Shown piece by piece: positions 12,100 through 23,439 of a stretch of DNA of 64,000 nucleotides. Made by a program: the position numbers and the translations under genes. The notes beneath the pieces are model-generated. The model searched no databases, was not told the DNA's origin, and was given only the letters and a program-made list of their open reading frames with translations. The stretch comes from Holacanthus passer (Eukaryota; Chordata; Actinopteri; Pomacanthidae): the NCBI GenBank assembly GCA_025331565.1, contig JAFREQ010000041.1, positions 930,001 through 994,000 of the forward strand. Direction: 5' to 3'. How positions within the stretch are numbered: position 1 is the stretch's first letter; each line of letters starts with the position of its first letter.

Positions 12100-12382
12100 C
12101 ACTGAACAAAACTATAAAAGCAACACTTTTGTTTTTGCTCCCATTTTTCATGAGCTGAACTCAAAGATCTAAGACTTTTTCTATGTACACAAAAGGCCTA
12201 TTTCTCTCAAATATTGGTCACAAATCTGTCTAAATCTGTTAGTGAGCACTTCTCCTTTGCTGAGATGATCCCTCCACCTCACAGGTGTGGCAGATCAAGA
12301 TGCTGATTAGACAGCATGATTATTGCACAGGTGTGTCTGAGGCTGGCCACAATAAAAGGCCACTCTAAGATGTGCAGTTTTA
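12100..12382 (+). repeat. Left terminal inverted repeat of the Tc1-like element
   Basis: It pairs with 13289-13573 along its full length with few mismatches, from CACTGAACAAAA to TGTGCAGTTTTA. Repeats of more than 200 bp put this in the long-TIR group of Tc1 elements, in which transposase-binding sites lie at the outer and inner ends of each repeat. Confidence 0.93.
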
Positions 12383-12394
12383 TCACACAGCACA

Positions 12395-13254
12395 ATGACA
12401 CAGATGTCGCAATTTTTGTGGGAGCGTGCAATTGGCATGCTGACTGCAGGAATGTCCACCAGAGCTGCTGCCCATGAATTGAATGTTCATTTCTCTACCA
12501 TAAGCCTCACAACTGCAGACCACGTGTAACCACACCAGCCCAGGACCTCCACATCCAGCACCTTCACCTCCAAGATCGTCTGAGACCAGCCACCCAGACA
12601 GCTGCTGCAACAATCGGTTTGCATAAGCAAAGAATTTCTGCACAAACTGTCAGAAACCGTCTCAGGGAAGCTCGTCTGGATGCTCATCATCCTCATCAGG
12701 GTCTTGGCCTGACTGCAGTTCGTCGTCATAACCGACTTGAGTGGGCAAATGCTCACATTCGATGGCGTCTGGCACTTTGGAGAGGTGTTCTCTTCGTGGA
12801 TGAATCCCGGTTTTCACTGTACAGGGCAGATGGCAGACTTATGGAGTGTATGTGGGTGAGTGGTTTGCTGATGTCAATGTTGTGGATTGAGTGGGCCATG
12901 GTGGCGGTGGGGTTATGGTATGGGCAGGCGTATGTTGTGGAAAACGAACACAGGTGCAGTTTATTGATGATATTTTGAATGCACAGAGATACCGTGACGA
13001 GATCTTGAGGCCCATTGTTATGCCATTCATCCACGATCATCATGCTGCAGCATGATAATGCACGGCCCCGTGATGCTCTGGATCGGCGTATACGACAGCG
13101 TGTTCCAGTTCCTGCCAGTATCCAGCAACTTTGCAGCCATTGAAGAGGAGAGGACCAACATTCCACAGGCCACAATCAACAACCTGATCAACTCTATGAG
13201 AAGGAGATCGTGTTGCACTGCGTGAGGCAAATGGTGGTCACACCAGATACTGAC
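12395..13254 (+). pseudogene. Tc1-type transposase pseudogene
   Basis: The intact enzyme would cut and paste the element using an N-terminal paired-like DNA-binding region and a DDE/D catalytic core. The ATG at 12395 opens about 43 codons of helix-turn-helix sequence (WERAIGMLTAGMSTRAAAHE) and stops at 12526. A second frame, 12619-12978, carries the second helix-turn-helix (ISAQTVRNRLREARLDAHHP) and the first catalytic Asp in VLFVDESRF (codon 12799-12801). A third frame shows RYRDEILRPIV and then, after another shift, QHDNARP with the second Asp (about 13046-13066). Directly after ARP the sequence jumps to LDRRIRQRVPVP, so the block with the third acidic residue is missing. The rest runs to GGHTRY at 13251. 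Long minus-strand frames here are shadows. Confidence 0.92.
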
Positions 13255-13288
13255 TGGTTTTCTGACCCCCCGGACCCCCCCAATACAG

Positions 13289-13573
13289 TAAAACTGCACA
13301 TTTTAGAGTGGCCTTTTATTGTGGCCAGCCTCAGACACACCTGTGCAATAATCATGCTGTCTAATCAGCATCTTAATGTGCCACACCTGTGAGGTGGAGG
13401 GATCATCTCAGCAAAGGAGAAGTGCTCACTAACACAGATTTAGACAGATTTGAGAACAATATTTGAGAGAAATAGGCCTTTTGTGTACATAGAAAAAGTC
13501 TTAGCTCTTTGAGTTCAGCTCATGAAAAATGGGAGCAAAAACAAAAGTGTTGCTTTTATATTTTTGTTCAGTG
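13289..13573 (-). repeat. Right terminal inverted repeat of the Tc1-like element
   Basis: Reverse complement of 12100-12382 with scattered single-base differences, for example one C/A difference within the first 15 bases. Confidence 0.93.
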
Positions 13574-14039
13574 TAGTAAGAATTGTCAACGGCAAATATG
13601 TTTTAAAGCAAATGCAAGCAATATAAAGAATATTTGAGAAGTCCTGAAAATGCTGATATTGAATGTAAAACATATTTTTTGTTTTCCACCCAATGCCTTA
13701 TCTTGCATTACAATATGAGCTTGTTGTGATGACAGCATTATTAAAGGTTTTTGAGGTTTTTAAGGGTGCAGCACTTGGTTAAGGTTGGGGAGAGATCATG
13801 GTCTGCAGCGACGTGAAGCACGAGACATGATGGATTGGTGGACATTTAACTGAACCACAGTCTTTCCCTAATCTTAACCAAGGTGCTTTTGTTGCCTAAA
13901 CCTAACCAGAGTGGGAGTCAGGATGTGAAGCACAGTCTCTGGTATCAAAGTCCTCCATCAACCCCAACCACATTTCTCCAGTGACATTACAAAAACGTAG
14001 CGCCTCAGAGTTGGCTAAAAGACACTGACAAAGGGAAGT
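13574..14039 (+). repeat. Probable dispersed repeat with 'cctaaacctaacca' motif
   Basis: Contains GTTAAGGTTGGGGAGAGATC, CATGGTCTGCAG, CTAATCTTAACCAAGGTGC and GTTGCCTAAACCTAACCAGA. Motifs of this TTAGGTTTAGG / CCTAAACCTAACC type recur at about 24376 and about 41745 and are common in percomorph spacers. Boundaries and class are not resolved. Confidence 0.4.
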
Positions 14040-14128
14040 TGGTGATAAGTCTCTGTGGGTTCATTGCTATGAGTCACAGTCATTTGATCCATTGCTATAA
14101 AAACATCATTGCAACAGTGCAGCTTTAA
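14040..14128 (+). repeat. Short dispersed module, copy 2 of three
   Basis: Matches copy 1 (9035-9147) and copy 3 (49116-49212): GGTGATAAGTCTCTGTGGGT at the start, CAGTCATTTGATCCATTGCT in the middle and AGTGCAGCTTTAAGG at the end. Confidence 0.6.
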
Positions 14129-15116
14129 GGTTCTGTTAAATCATTTTTTTATAAAGTGAGACTGTGTATCTTTTATCTTCCTCTTACAAATGAAAGCCTG
14201 AACTCATAGATAAAGCACAGTCTTGCTCAGTTCAATATGCTCAGGGGTTTTGCTGCTGCAGCTTTCCTCGGTCTGATGTGACCACTGGCTTACAGTGGTT
14301 AATGTTATCTAATGTTAGTGAACTTCATTTATATGTTGCTGTGTAACTGACAGAACTAACTCTGCTGACAGCTATGACCGTTGTCTACTGTCCTGTTACA
14401 CTGTGTTTTAGCATGTGACAGATTTTAACGGTTTAATCACAATAGTAAGGAGACATGTTCGTGTCAATCCCTGAATTTGTGATGGCAACCAATACATTCC
14501 AGCTCTCTGCTCATGCAACAGTGCAGTTCAGGGCTGAATTTTTCAAATGCAAAGTTTTGGGATTTGGGGAGCTGCTGTGTGCTATAACAATATCAGGGAG
14601 TGAGTATTTTAACAGTAGAGCCAGATCAAACGGGCTGAGGCTGCTGGGCACTGCACGCTCTCATATCTTTGTGTTTCTTTTGACATAGAATGAAAATTAA
14701 AAACACCTAAATCCACAAATTCTTCTTATTTTCATACAGCATTTATCAGATTAAGAACATGATGTTTGCAGACTTGCAACTGCTTAAACTTGTAGAAACT
14801 GTTTGAGCAAAAATGTCAGATTTTTATGGATTTGTTCATGGCCCAAATATAGAATAAAATCTTTTAATTCAGTGCACCCAAACGCTGTGAGAACTTCAAA
14901 GAATTTCTACCAGTCTGTTGTTTAAACCTGCCCGTTAAACACACACATTTTGACATCCGCATGCATAAGAGGCTGTATGTGTCAGGCTGAAAGAGGAGAG
15001 GGTGTGCTGGGCGCCCACAGACACACAGAAATGCGAGGCTGTAAATATTCATGGTGGAGCTGTCAGCGTGCTGTGCCTCTCTGCTGGCTCCTGTCACTCC
15101 ATTGATCTCTCATACA
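14129..15116. other. Non-coding stretch; no gene seen
   Basis: Two 77-codon frames on opposite strands look random. No repeat family recognised. Confidence 0.5.
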
Positions 15117-15207
15117 TGACATTCACGTCCAGTGACCGCCCTGCCTCACCTCAATCATGCGGGGAGAGGTGCCCTTTCTCCCACCTGCTTGATGTCAGTT
15201 CCTCCAG

Positions 15208-15299
15208 GAGACTGGAGCATGCTGATCATCCCCTGCATCCTGGGCTCCTACATCCCCTTCATCATTATCTGCACACTGGAGGATGTAAAAACCTTCTAA
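15208..15299 (+). other. Candidate exon or short ORF with one membrane segment
   Basis: After a plausible acceptor (CAGTTCCTCCAG at 15196-15207) the frame reads D-W-S and then a strongly hydrophobic run, MLIIPCILGSYIPFIIIC, followed by TLEDVKTF and a stop at 15297-15299. A possible donor (GAT|GTAAAA) lies at 15284/15285, which would make a 77-base exon. The same frame is open upstream to about 15117. The run looks like a single membrane helix, and TM-encoding exons often have this size. I do not recognise the protein. A chance hydrophobic frame in a CT-rich stretch is a serious alternative. The neighbouring 124-codon frame at 15002-15376 is in another phase and has no such character. Confidence 0.22.
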
Positions 15300-16994
15300 A
15301 AATTGTGCACACCTTATGCACAGGTTCAGGCTACACAACATTTGTGTCTGTTATGATCGTCACTGTGTCAGATTAGGCGATTATAGAGTCAGAAATTTTT
15401 GCTGTGTCTCGGCCAAGAGACGCGACAGCCCACACGATGTTCCCTGACCAATCACTGCTTGCCAATTTTCACGTTTGTGATGTCACTGCAAAGGTGGCGC
15501 CAGAGGCCTGCTTCCAAGAACAACAGTCTAAATAAGCAATGCTGGTGTGTATGATACTGGCTGTCTCTTTCAGAAAAGCTTAAAAAAGAAAGAAAAACCA
15601 GCGACCTTTCCTCTGTTTCACTGCACCCTCTTGCAGCACCAACAACATCATTCTTTGGTCCTTTCGCCATGTGAACAGTTGTGCACGCAAAAGTGCTCTG
15701 TGCTCCTATCAAGGTTTGGAACATGTCGTGGAATTCGTTGTGGAAGGCAAAAAAACGGGACTTTGTGAGAAGTAGGTTGTTGTCCACTATGGCACATTCA
15801 AGGGATAAAACAATTGACTGTTGTGCTCATTCATTCATTCTGCCCAGCGCCCTGCATCTGCTGGACTGGGCTATAACCAGGCTGATATCATGTATCCTCA
15901 ACCCGGGATTATGTTTCGTCAGTCCATCATACAGAAATTTGTGAGTTTCCCAGGCCAACAATGGAGAGTAGAGTTGTTAGGTACACTGAGATGCACATTC
16001 ACAGTGTATCCAAAAAATTCAAAATTTCTGATTGGCTGCTGCAAGGTTGACTGAATGTGCTCCTGCTGCTCATTTCAATTTGAAGATCCCCTACTGACAT
16101 GTTCTCAAACACTCAAAAATAATCTGCTTGTAACCATATTTTTTTTGTCTGATGTGTTTTTTCACCTTAAAAGTTGAATTACCTGATTAGAAATTCTTCA
16201 AATGACACCTCTTCTTTCTCCATCATGTAAAAATCCAGAATCTACCAATATCCAAATATTTTCCAGTTCAAAAGTTTAACTGCTGAACATGAGATGTCTC
16301 CTACTTCACTGAAAAGTCAATTCTCAGTGTTTGTGACCTGGAGGCTGCAAGTTTCCGCATCGCTCATGTGTCAGTGGCTTATTAGAGCTCGGCTTCTGAA
16401 TGATGTCAGGAAGCACGCTCGCCTGTACACATATTAAACTGAGACTTCAGGTGAGCACAGAGAAACTTTCCCTCTTTAGCAGATGAATGTGAAAACAGCC
16501 CTCTAGCATCAAACTCTGCACATACATCATCCTGTACAGTGAAGCTCAAGGATGCAAAACAGATGTCAGAGGCCAGGGGTCTTCAAGGTAGTTGCTCGAG
16601 AGCCAAAACGGTTAGATGTGGCATCAGTTCTGTCCTTATTTTGAAAAAATACAAAATTCCAAAAAAAGTTCTTTTTTTTTTGTTTGTTTGTTAGCCAGAG
16701 TTTAGTTATATGCTGCAATTCCATATTAATGTATGTGTATGTATGCAGCATTAAAGAAATCAACATACACAGCAAGGATTTAATATTTTTCAGTTGTTGT
16801 TGTGATTTTTTTGTCGTTGTTTTTTTCACTACTGTGAGTAGCTAAGAGAAATTTATCACCAAAAAAAAAAAAAAGAATAGGCATACTAAAGCTAAATCAG
16901 TTGTTCAAATGTTTTGCTTTGTTATTTATTTAGGTGGATGTTTCCTTTAACATGACCAACAGTATTACTAACTAGAATGGTAGTCTTAAAGAGT
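15300..16994. other. Non-coding stretch; no gene seen
   Basis: Several overlapping frames at 15452-16054 lack domain character. A CCAGGGGTCTTCAAGG motif near 16574 again looks like a hAT tip but has no visible partner. Poly-A of 14 at about 16861-16874. Confidence 0.45.
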
Positions 16995-17330
16995 CTGGAA
17001 TGAAGATAAGATAAGATCAAATTGTATTCGTCCCACAGTGGGGAAATTTGCATTGCACAGCAGCAAGGAGTATTGCACAGATGTACAGATATTAAATATC
17101 AAGTATGAAATATGGCACTTGAATTTAACGGAATAGAGTATTGCACAGAAAATGAAATCTGGAATAAATATACAGACAGGAAAAAAGAGTATTGCACAGA
17201 CATGTTGGTGTATTGTCTATGGGGAGCAGTGCTGGTTGTACAGTCTGACAGCTGCAGGAAGAAAAGACCTGCGATAATACTCCTTCACTATTACTACATA
17301 TATATTCACTGACTATTAGGAGTTCAGCAC
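16995..17330 (+). repeat. Retroposon-like fish repeat with 'tattgcacag' units
   Basis: It starts AAGATAAGATAAGATC and then has TCCCACAGTGGGGAAATTTG, a wording typical of a common teleost repeat. The motif GTATTGCACAGA recurs four times (about 17070, 17140, 17190 and in weaker form). It closes with GGGAGCAGTGCTGGTTGTAC and GTCTGACAGCTGCAGGAAG. This looks like the 3' part of a LINE-type element. The 66- and 92-codon frames across it are fortuitous. Confidence 0.6.
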
Positions 17331-17889
17331 ACTTCTCAAAAATATATATTACTGAAGTCCAGTGAGGGTTTTGAAATGTCTTCGACTCCAGGATGGATTC
17401 CACCTTATGACAGAGAAGAAATAATGTAATTTTTCATCATTGAGATTTTGTGATTGGGTCAGCACAAGTATTCTTCATTCGATGAGAGCACTGAATGCTC
17501 TAAAGGGTGGAATTGTGGTGGGAATTTCAGGGGCCTTCCACTCCACCTTTCTGGGTTTTCATTTCTCTCACTGAAATCAGAGAGCAGACATTCTTTAGGG
17601 TTATTTCTGTGTTTAGTCCATGGCTATTCAAATTGCTTTGCTTAGTTGGAGGTCAAGGTGTGACCTCCAAAGGAGAAGCCAGAAGAGAATATTTTTGCAT
17701 GCCAACCAGAAAAGGGACTTCATGTCAGATGAACTGATGTATTGTGCGCCAGGTGTTGCAGATGCATGCATAAAAGAGTTCATACACATCCATCTACAGC
17801 TTCTCTTGTTGCTTGGTTGGTGTGTCCTCTTGCTAGAGTAATAAAGACCACGGTTATGTTTGGGGCATCCATCTCCTCTGTCAGTCTCC
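17331..17889. other. Non-coding stretch; nothing recognised
   Basis: Several overlapping short frames in all phases; none has family features. Confidence 0.45.
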
Positions 17890-18130
17890 TGGTTTTAATT
17901 GTCAGAAATGACCACAACACTGCTGCAGGGTAGAGGCTTGAGGCTACATTTGCCTCTACTAGCACCTGAATCTCCAGCTGAACTGTTGATTAAGTTAGTG
18001 TGAAGTGTTGTCAGTGACGTAGGCTTGCAGGTAACCTCAGGTTTTGAAAAGGAAGAAGATTGAATGGAATAGAAAAGATGATTTCTGTGGTTTTGCTGCA
18101 ACGATTTTGATCCTTTTTTAATTGTGTTTT
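17890..18130 (+). repeat. Percomorph dispersed repeat, shorter copy
   Basis: Matches the right half of 11425-11830: GTAGAGGCTTGAGGCTACAT corresponds to the middle, then TTTTGAAAAGGAAGAAGATT, GAATGGAATAGAAAAGATGA, GGTTTTGCTGCAACGATTTT and TTGATCCTTTTTTAA. Same orientation, clearly diverged, 5'-shortened relative to the first copy. Confidence 0.65.
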
Positions 18131-20664
18131 AGAATTTCAATGCACTCTTTTGAAGGAAAAACTACAGGGTACAATTTAGATTTTCACAGTTAGACACAGA
18201 TGATCAGACAGGTTTTAACAAGCTGAAACCAATGGTGAATGATAAAATTATTACCCAAAAATCTAAACATCCATCACAGTTTACAGACCCACTGTACTTA
18301 ATTGTGTGCGCACAATTTTCCTGTGCAATAAGGGTTTATTAGCAACATTATGGGTCCACTTTCAGTTTTACGTTCAAATAATGTCTTAGTGTTATCATTA
18401 CTGAAAAAAAACAAAACCCCAATTGCAATAAACCATAGTTTCCCTTTAAATAACATACATAAATAGGACCTACAGTTCTATGATAGTGTAGTTTTGTTGG
18501 TCCGACTGCTCCTCACATTTTACCCAACCCAGCCTTTATATAACACTTGATATCACTGTAGGATGACCTGAGGCAATGAACTCACCTCTTGTGATGTCTA
18601 ATTCCAGTTTTTCATGCCCTGTTTATATTATCTGTTCAATCTTGTACTGTGAATAGAAAGACAAACGTACTGTTCCCGAGGCGAAAACCAGGGAATCTGA
18701 TCAAGATGTGGTGTAAAACCTCATCATGTCGTCACCGTTACAGACCCTGAAGGTGCTTTTGAACATTTCCACTCCGGATAGATGCAGGAGAGCAGATCCA
18801 CAGTGAGTCACGTTTGCATAGACTTCTTGCTGATTTATACTTTAATAAGATACAGTTTAGACTATAATATCTATACTGTGTGCAACTGCATTTCAGTGCT
18901 TATGATTATTGATTTCCTGTGCACAGTGGTGCTTCTCTCAGGTAATAATTACCCATTACCCAATTACTTTCATAAGACCTTTATATACTCTCTTTTAATG
19001 TGTTTTCAGTAGAACAATCAATACATTGACAGAAGAGAACCTGTATTAGCTGTTGCCTGGCAAAGACATTAAGACAGACTCGCATTGCTCTATTTGTTTG
19101 CATTCAGTATGCAGCAGCAGTCTGAGACACTTTGTTCATGTTGATGCTCCTCTTCCGTCCCCTCTGGCCTCTGTTCTGGTCATGCTTCATGAACCCTGGC
19201 TGATGTACAGGTGGATCTCAGAGACAGGGGGGCCAAGCAGGCAGGGGCCACGGCCTGTTTGCTGAGAGGATGAAGAAATCTGTCATTATCCTCCGCGTGC
19301 CATTCCTCTCACGCTGCCTGGGACCCGACTGCTAATTGCCCAGAGAATTCATCCAAACAAAGACACTGAGAAGCAACATCACTGACGGAGCTTTGAATCA
19401 ATCAGCTTTCATGAGGCTTAGATGGAATCTTCTTTATGAAACAAATGCTAAAGCATCTTTTCCTACTGGGTGTTGTTATTTTCAAGAAGAGGATGTTGTG
19501 CTGTGCAATAAATCCATTATTCATCTCTCCTGTAATATCCAGTTGTTTTTGACAGCGCAGGTTACCCTATTTGTCAAAATGTTATCTAGAAGAGGCATGG
19601 TGTAAGTCAAAGCTATGACTGACAGTCTATCATCCAGTATTCTTGTGAGTAAACTAAAGAGCACTTTGAATTCTTTTTCCGCTTTAAGTGTGTAATAGGG
19701 CTTTTGACATCCATTCAAATGTGAAGAACAGTACTTTAGTTCAAATTGTTATGATCATACCCAATTTAAAATTCACAGTGTATAATGCTGCATTCATGCA
19801 ACGTTGGCAGAATGAGAACCCCTCTGTCATTCCTACTTGTGAGTGTTGCTATTATGCCAAGATAATTACCTACATTGCTGGCCATGCGGTCGCACCATAT
19901 ACATCATCTGAATTAGATTTGTTTTGTTACACGTTAACAAGTGAAGCCTCAAATGCTTAACTTCATTTGGATTCACAGAATCGACTGAATTAAGAAAGTT
20001 AAGAGTGAACATTATTTAACTGCCATTGACAGTGGCTTTGCAGAAAATGTATTTAAAGATTTGGCAATAAGGAGATCTTGTAGCTGTCAGAAATACCTGA
20101 TAAGTCTGACTTCAGTTTTGAAATACTGACTCCCACTCCTCTGGTAATAATTACAGCCTTGTACTCTTGCGGAGGGTGTGTTTAAACGATACTGTCGCTT
20201 TGATCTATATGCATTTCCTGTCCTTAGAAATTTATTTCACGTTGTACAAGCATCAGGTGGGCAAGTTAAGATCCACATCATGACACTCATACTGTGACAG
20301 CAGCTTCTCCAATTCAATACCATGTGGGGACCTTTGATGCATGTCATCCCCTCTTTGTATCCCCTCATTTCTTGTCACCCCTCCTAACTGTGAAATAAAG
20401 GCTAAACTGCCAGAAATGCTTAAAAAACATTTACAAGGTCACATGTGTTAAGAATTAGACTACATGGATTACCCTCAATGCAAACAGTTAATGTATTAGT
20501 TCTCTTTTATTCAAACTAAATTTTTCAACTGGTGCATAATGGTCTGCTTGATTACAGCAATAGTTGCGTCTTCATAGTGCAGGTGAGTTCAAATCATCAC
20601 TAAGATGAAATCCAGCTGAGATTGAGGTAGTAAATTTGGAATAAAGATGGAAAATTAGAGTGGA
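18131..20664. other. Long non-coding stretch; no gene seen
   Basis: Short frames only (65-90 codons), none with domain motifs. No repeat family recognised with confidence. Confidence 0.5.
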
Positions 20665-20716
20665 GTTGTATGCTATGATACAGTTGTATGCTATAATACA
20701 GTTGTATGCTATGATA
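20665..20716 (+). repeat. 18-bp tandem repeat, about 2.9 units
   Basis: The unit is GTTGTATGCTATGATACA. Unit 2 has one A for G change and the last unit is two bases short. It produces the repeated YSIQLYHSIQLY pattern in the minus-strand frame, which is therefore not a protein signal. Confidence 0.9.
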
Positions 20717-20734
20717 GTAGGCTCCAATCCTGTG

Positions 20735-20990
20735 TTTTAAAGGATACGTCTGGCAATTTCCTGCATTATTGTTGTAGTCAACAAATACCATGAAAAGATC
20801 AAAATCAACTCTATGTCTCCCTAATTTCAGACTTCCTGCCTGTGGCTCTTTGGCCCAAGTTTGGCCCTGAAGACAGGTGGAAATATTTCTTGGGGACTAT
20901 TTTCAGCAGTGGATTAATCCACAATTTGGTGGTCTAGTGATTATTTAGAGCATCAGGACAGTGTATGTGAGATCGATTTAAAATGAACTA

Positions 20991-21021
<31 letters not shown>

Positions 21022-21110
21022 CATGATAATGAAGGAGCATGTCATCCAGTGCTCACTGATGTGTTTTTAATTGTTCTTGGACAACAGTTTAGTTCTATGA
21101 CACAGAGGAA
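20735..21110 (-). repeat. Percomorph dispersed repeat, copy B of three
   Basis: On the minus strand it shows the same order of blocks as 1395-1660 and 36600-36915: the flank TCAGTGAGCAC, GATGACATGCTCC, a CA run, CTGTAGTTCATTTT, CACTAGACCACC, then AATCCACTGCTGAAAATAGT and CCCCAAG. Its right edge includes the sequence that corresponds to 'ggactacaatggagct' in better copies. The left edge TTTTAAAGGATACGTCTGG is a typical end of this repeat group. Confidence 0.7.
20993..21021 (+). repeat. (GT)n microsatellite inside repeat copy B
   Basis: About 14 GT units at the position where copies A and C also have an AC run. Confidence 0.92.
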
Positions 21111-22268
21111 GATGATATATCAGGCTTTCATACACAGACTCTCAGAGCTGACGTTTATTTGTTTACAAGTGTTTCACAACTTGAAGTCAGCACACAGTAA
21201 AAAAGGTTATTTTCGGGGCTCAGAGCTGAACAGAAAGGAAGTTAATGGAGTAAGGAAGCTCCATCAGGGAAAAGAAAGATGGCTGTGCAGCAAATCCATC
21301 TGCAGGAGGAAACAGTAGGGAGCACCAAAGCTGTCTCTGAGTCAAACCAGGTCAGAGGATGAAGAGGAGAGAGGAAGACATTTGGATGGATGGAATTTGG
21401 GGTGCAGATTTCTAAAGGGGATTTTACTCATTCTTCATCATTTGAGGGTCTAATGTCAAGGTTATTATTTTCATATATTGTTATTAAAATCTGGCAAGTC
21501 TATGATCGTAACTGTGCTCCATTGTTATACTAATAAAGTTTATACTGGAGCAAAGGCAAACTGAATTCTTGTGAATGCACTATACGTATCCATCTCCATA
21601 TACTCAGTGGACAGATAAGGACACTGCTTGTCTCATACACACACTGTAGGCAGTTACTCCTACTGCATGTTTAGTCAGCACATAGACTGACTCTGTGCCA
21701 AGGACACTACACCAATACACCTGGCAGAATCACCAGGTGCTGAAGTAGCTACTGTACAAGCAAACAGTCAGAAATCAATTTGTCAACTGACACAAAGTTA
21801 AAGCCATCAGCAGGTTTGTCCCCGCAGGGGGAAAGATTAAGAGAAGCATTTTAAAGAAGGGAGGTTGTAGAGCAGTGAGGACTGAGCAGAGACTGGCTGT
21901 AGATTTGAGAACACGTCTGGTAATCCAGCAGGATACTGCAGCACTAAAGCCTCTTTTAGCTCTGTGGATTGTGCAGCTACTTAGTTGAGCTCACGGACGC
22001 ACGGTATAGACGGACAGTATGGAAGGAAAATGCTGAGGTATCCCAGGTTAACAGCAGAGTCGGGAAAATGCAGTGTGGAGGGTTGGCTGCTGGGTTTGTC
22101 CCAAAATAAAAAGCAGGAAGGTCAAGCAAGGAATAATGATAAATAATAAATGGCATCTGGGCTGCATTACATAAAAAAAGCATATATGCATTTTTGCGAA
22201 GTAGGTGTTGCATGAAATTTGAAATTTGTGCTGTTATTTCTTAATAATTTTAACAAATTCTACATTAG
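21111..22268. other. Non-coding stretch; no gene seen
   Basis: A 111-codon frame at 20983-21318 begins inside the GT repeat and is not credible. No repeat family recognised. Confidence 0.5.
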
Positions 22269-22515
22269 AGGGCAGCATTGTGGCTCAGTGGTTAGAACTG
22301 TTCCCTCAGAGCAAGAATCCACCAGCAAACCTGTGTGGAGCTCACATGTTCTCCTGAGGGTTTCCTCTGGACTTTCCCCACAGTCCAAAGACCAGAGTGT
22401 GTATGTGTCGTCCCTGTGACAGACTGGAAACCTGTCCTGGGTGAACGCTGCCTCTCTGGGGTTGGGACTGGATCTAGCTGCCCACGAGCCTGCAAAAGGA
22501 TAAGCTGGTACTGTC
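22269..22515 (+). mobile_element. tRNA-headed SINE, older copy
   Basis: It begins AGGGCAGCATTGTGGCTCAG, TGGTTAGAACTGTTCCCTCA, which matches the tRNA-like head (A box) of a common teleost SINE. It goes on with GTGTGGAGCTCACATGTTCT, CACAGTCCAAAGACCAG, GACAGACTGGAAACCTGTCC and GGATAAGCTGGTA. The stretch that should carry the B box (GGTTCGAATCC) is lost between GCAAGAATCC and the body, so it could not be transcribed by RNA polymerase III. A better-kept copy is at 60829-61192. Confidence 0.8.
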
Positions 22516-23439
22516 TCTTTTTCACATCATCTCAGTGTTGCAAATTGTGCCATTAGATTCACCAATTCTTTCATTTGTGCTTAACAAGCTTTAATGTTGA
22601 ATCTCACAAGACAGTGACAGAATTTGAAAACAAATGTCCAGAATCATGAAATTGTCTTACTTTTAGTCCTTTGTGGGCCAAGCCCCCAAAATGCTGGATC
22701 CTACATTTCCCATAATAATCCCATAATATCATCTTTTGCCTTGACTTTCTGTGCCTGGTATATGCGCACATCTTTTAAACTCCACACTGCCTATGTTGAC
22801 TCTATGTTTGCTCTTTGTGGTGCTGCAAACCCCACTGTCCTTATTAAAGTTCATTCCGGTTTCATCTTATTACATCCTGTGCATTTCTTAATGTGGAGTA
22901 AATGGAAACAACAGAAACCGTGTAGCACTGACTACAACAACTGTGAGCCAATCACCTCGAGAGGAAAAACAAGGACTTTTGGCGCATAATGAAATAAAGG
23001 TGAAATGGAGGTGCTCAGCATGTGACTGCAAAGATATTTGCCGTAGATCGCAAATAAGGTTTTTAGCAGGGTGTCATTTTGATTTATGGATGTCAAACAC
23101 ACCTTAATAAGTTACAGCTTTGGTGAATTTGGCTTGCCAAGATCCCATCTTCCACATCCTGTGTCTTTCAACAGGGGATTTCAGCTCAATGGCTTTAATA
23201 ACATGCATGAATGGATAGGCTTTTTTTTTTTTAAGATAGAAAATTGTTGCAGCGATTTTTTTCTTCCCCTCCTCTTTCTGCTATTAGCAAGCAATCAATG
23301 GCCAATTGCCTTTTTAATGCTTTCTCCAGGATCTTGGTGAAAGTCAGACACACTTCAAGGTATCTGCCTTCACCTCCTCCGCGGCTGCCCCTTCATTTCT
23401 GCTCAGAAGTGGGTACAAATAATAAAGATAATGTTCACT
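22516..23439. other. Non-coding stretch; no gene seen
   Basis: A 121-codon frame (22624-22989) has no domain character. Poly-T of 12 near 23220-23231. Confidence 0.45.

Larger units (their letters stand above)
12100..13573 (+). mobile_element. Tc1-like DNA transposon, nearly full length, inactive
   Basis: The element is 1474 bp, starts with CACTGAACAAAACTATAAAA and ends with the complement of CACTGAACAAAAATATAAAA. It is flanked on both sides by TA (12098-12099 and 13574-13575), the Tc1/mariner target duplication. Terminal inverted repeats are about 283-285 bp and very alike. Between them lies a transposase gene on the plus strand that is broken by stops, shifts and a deletion. This family, with TTTTGCTCCCATTTTTCATG in its inverted repeats, is widespread in fish genomes. 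The close match between the two repeats suggests a fairly recent insertion, but no active enzyme can be made from this copy. Confidence 0.95.

Noticed and set aside
12753..13175. 140-codon minus-strand frame
   Set aside because: Antisense shadow of the Tc1 transposase pseudogene.
8413..16600. CAGGGGTCCCC and CAGGGGTCTTC motifs (about 8416 and 16575) as hAT transposon ends
   Set aside because: Only one tip is seen in each case; no inverted partner or 8-bp duplication was found.
22624..22989. 121-codon plus-strand frame
   Set aside because: No domain, no splice borders, average composition.
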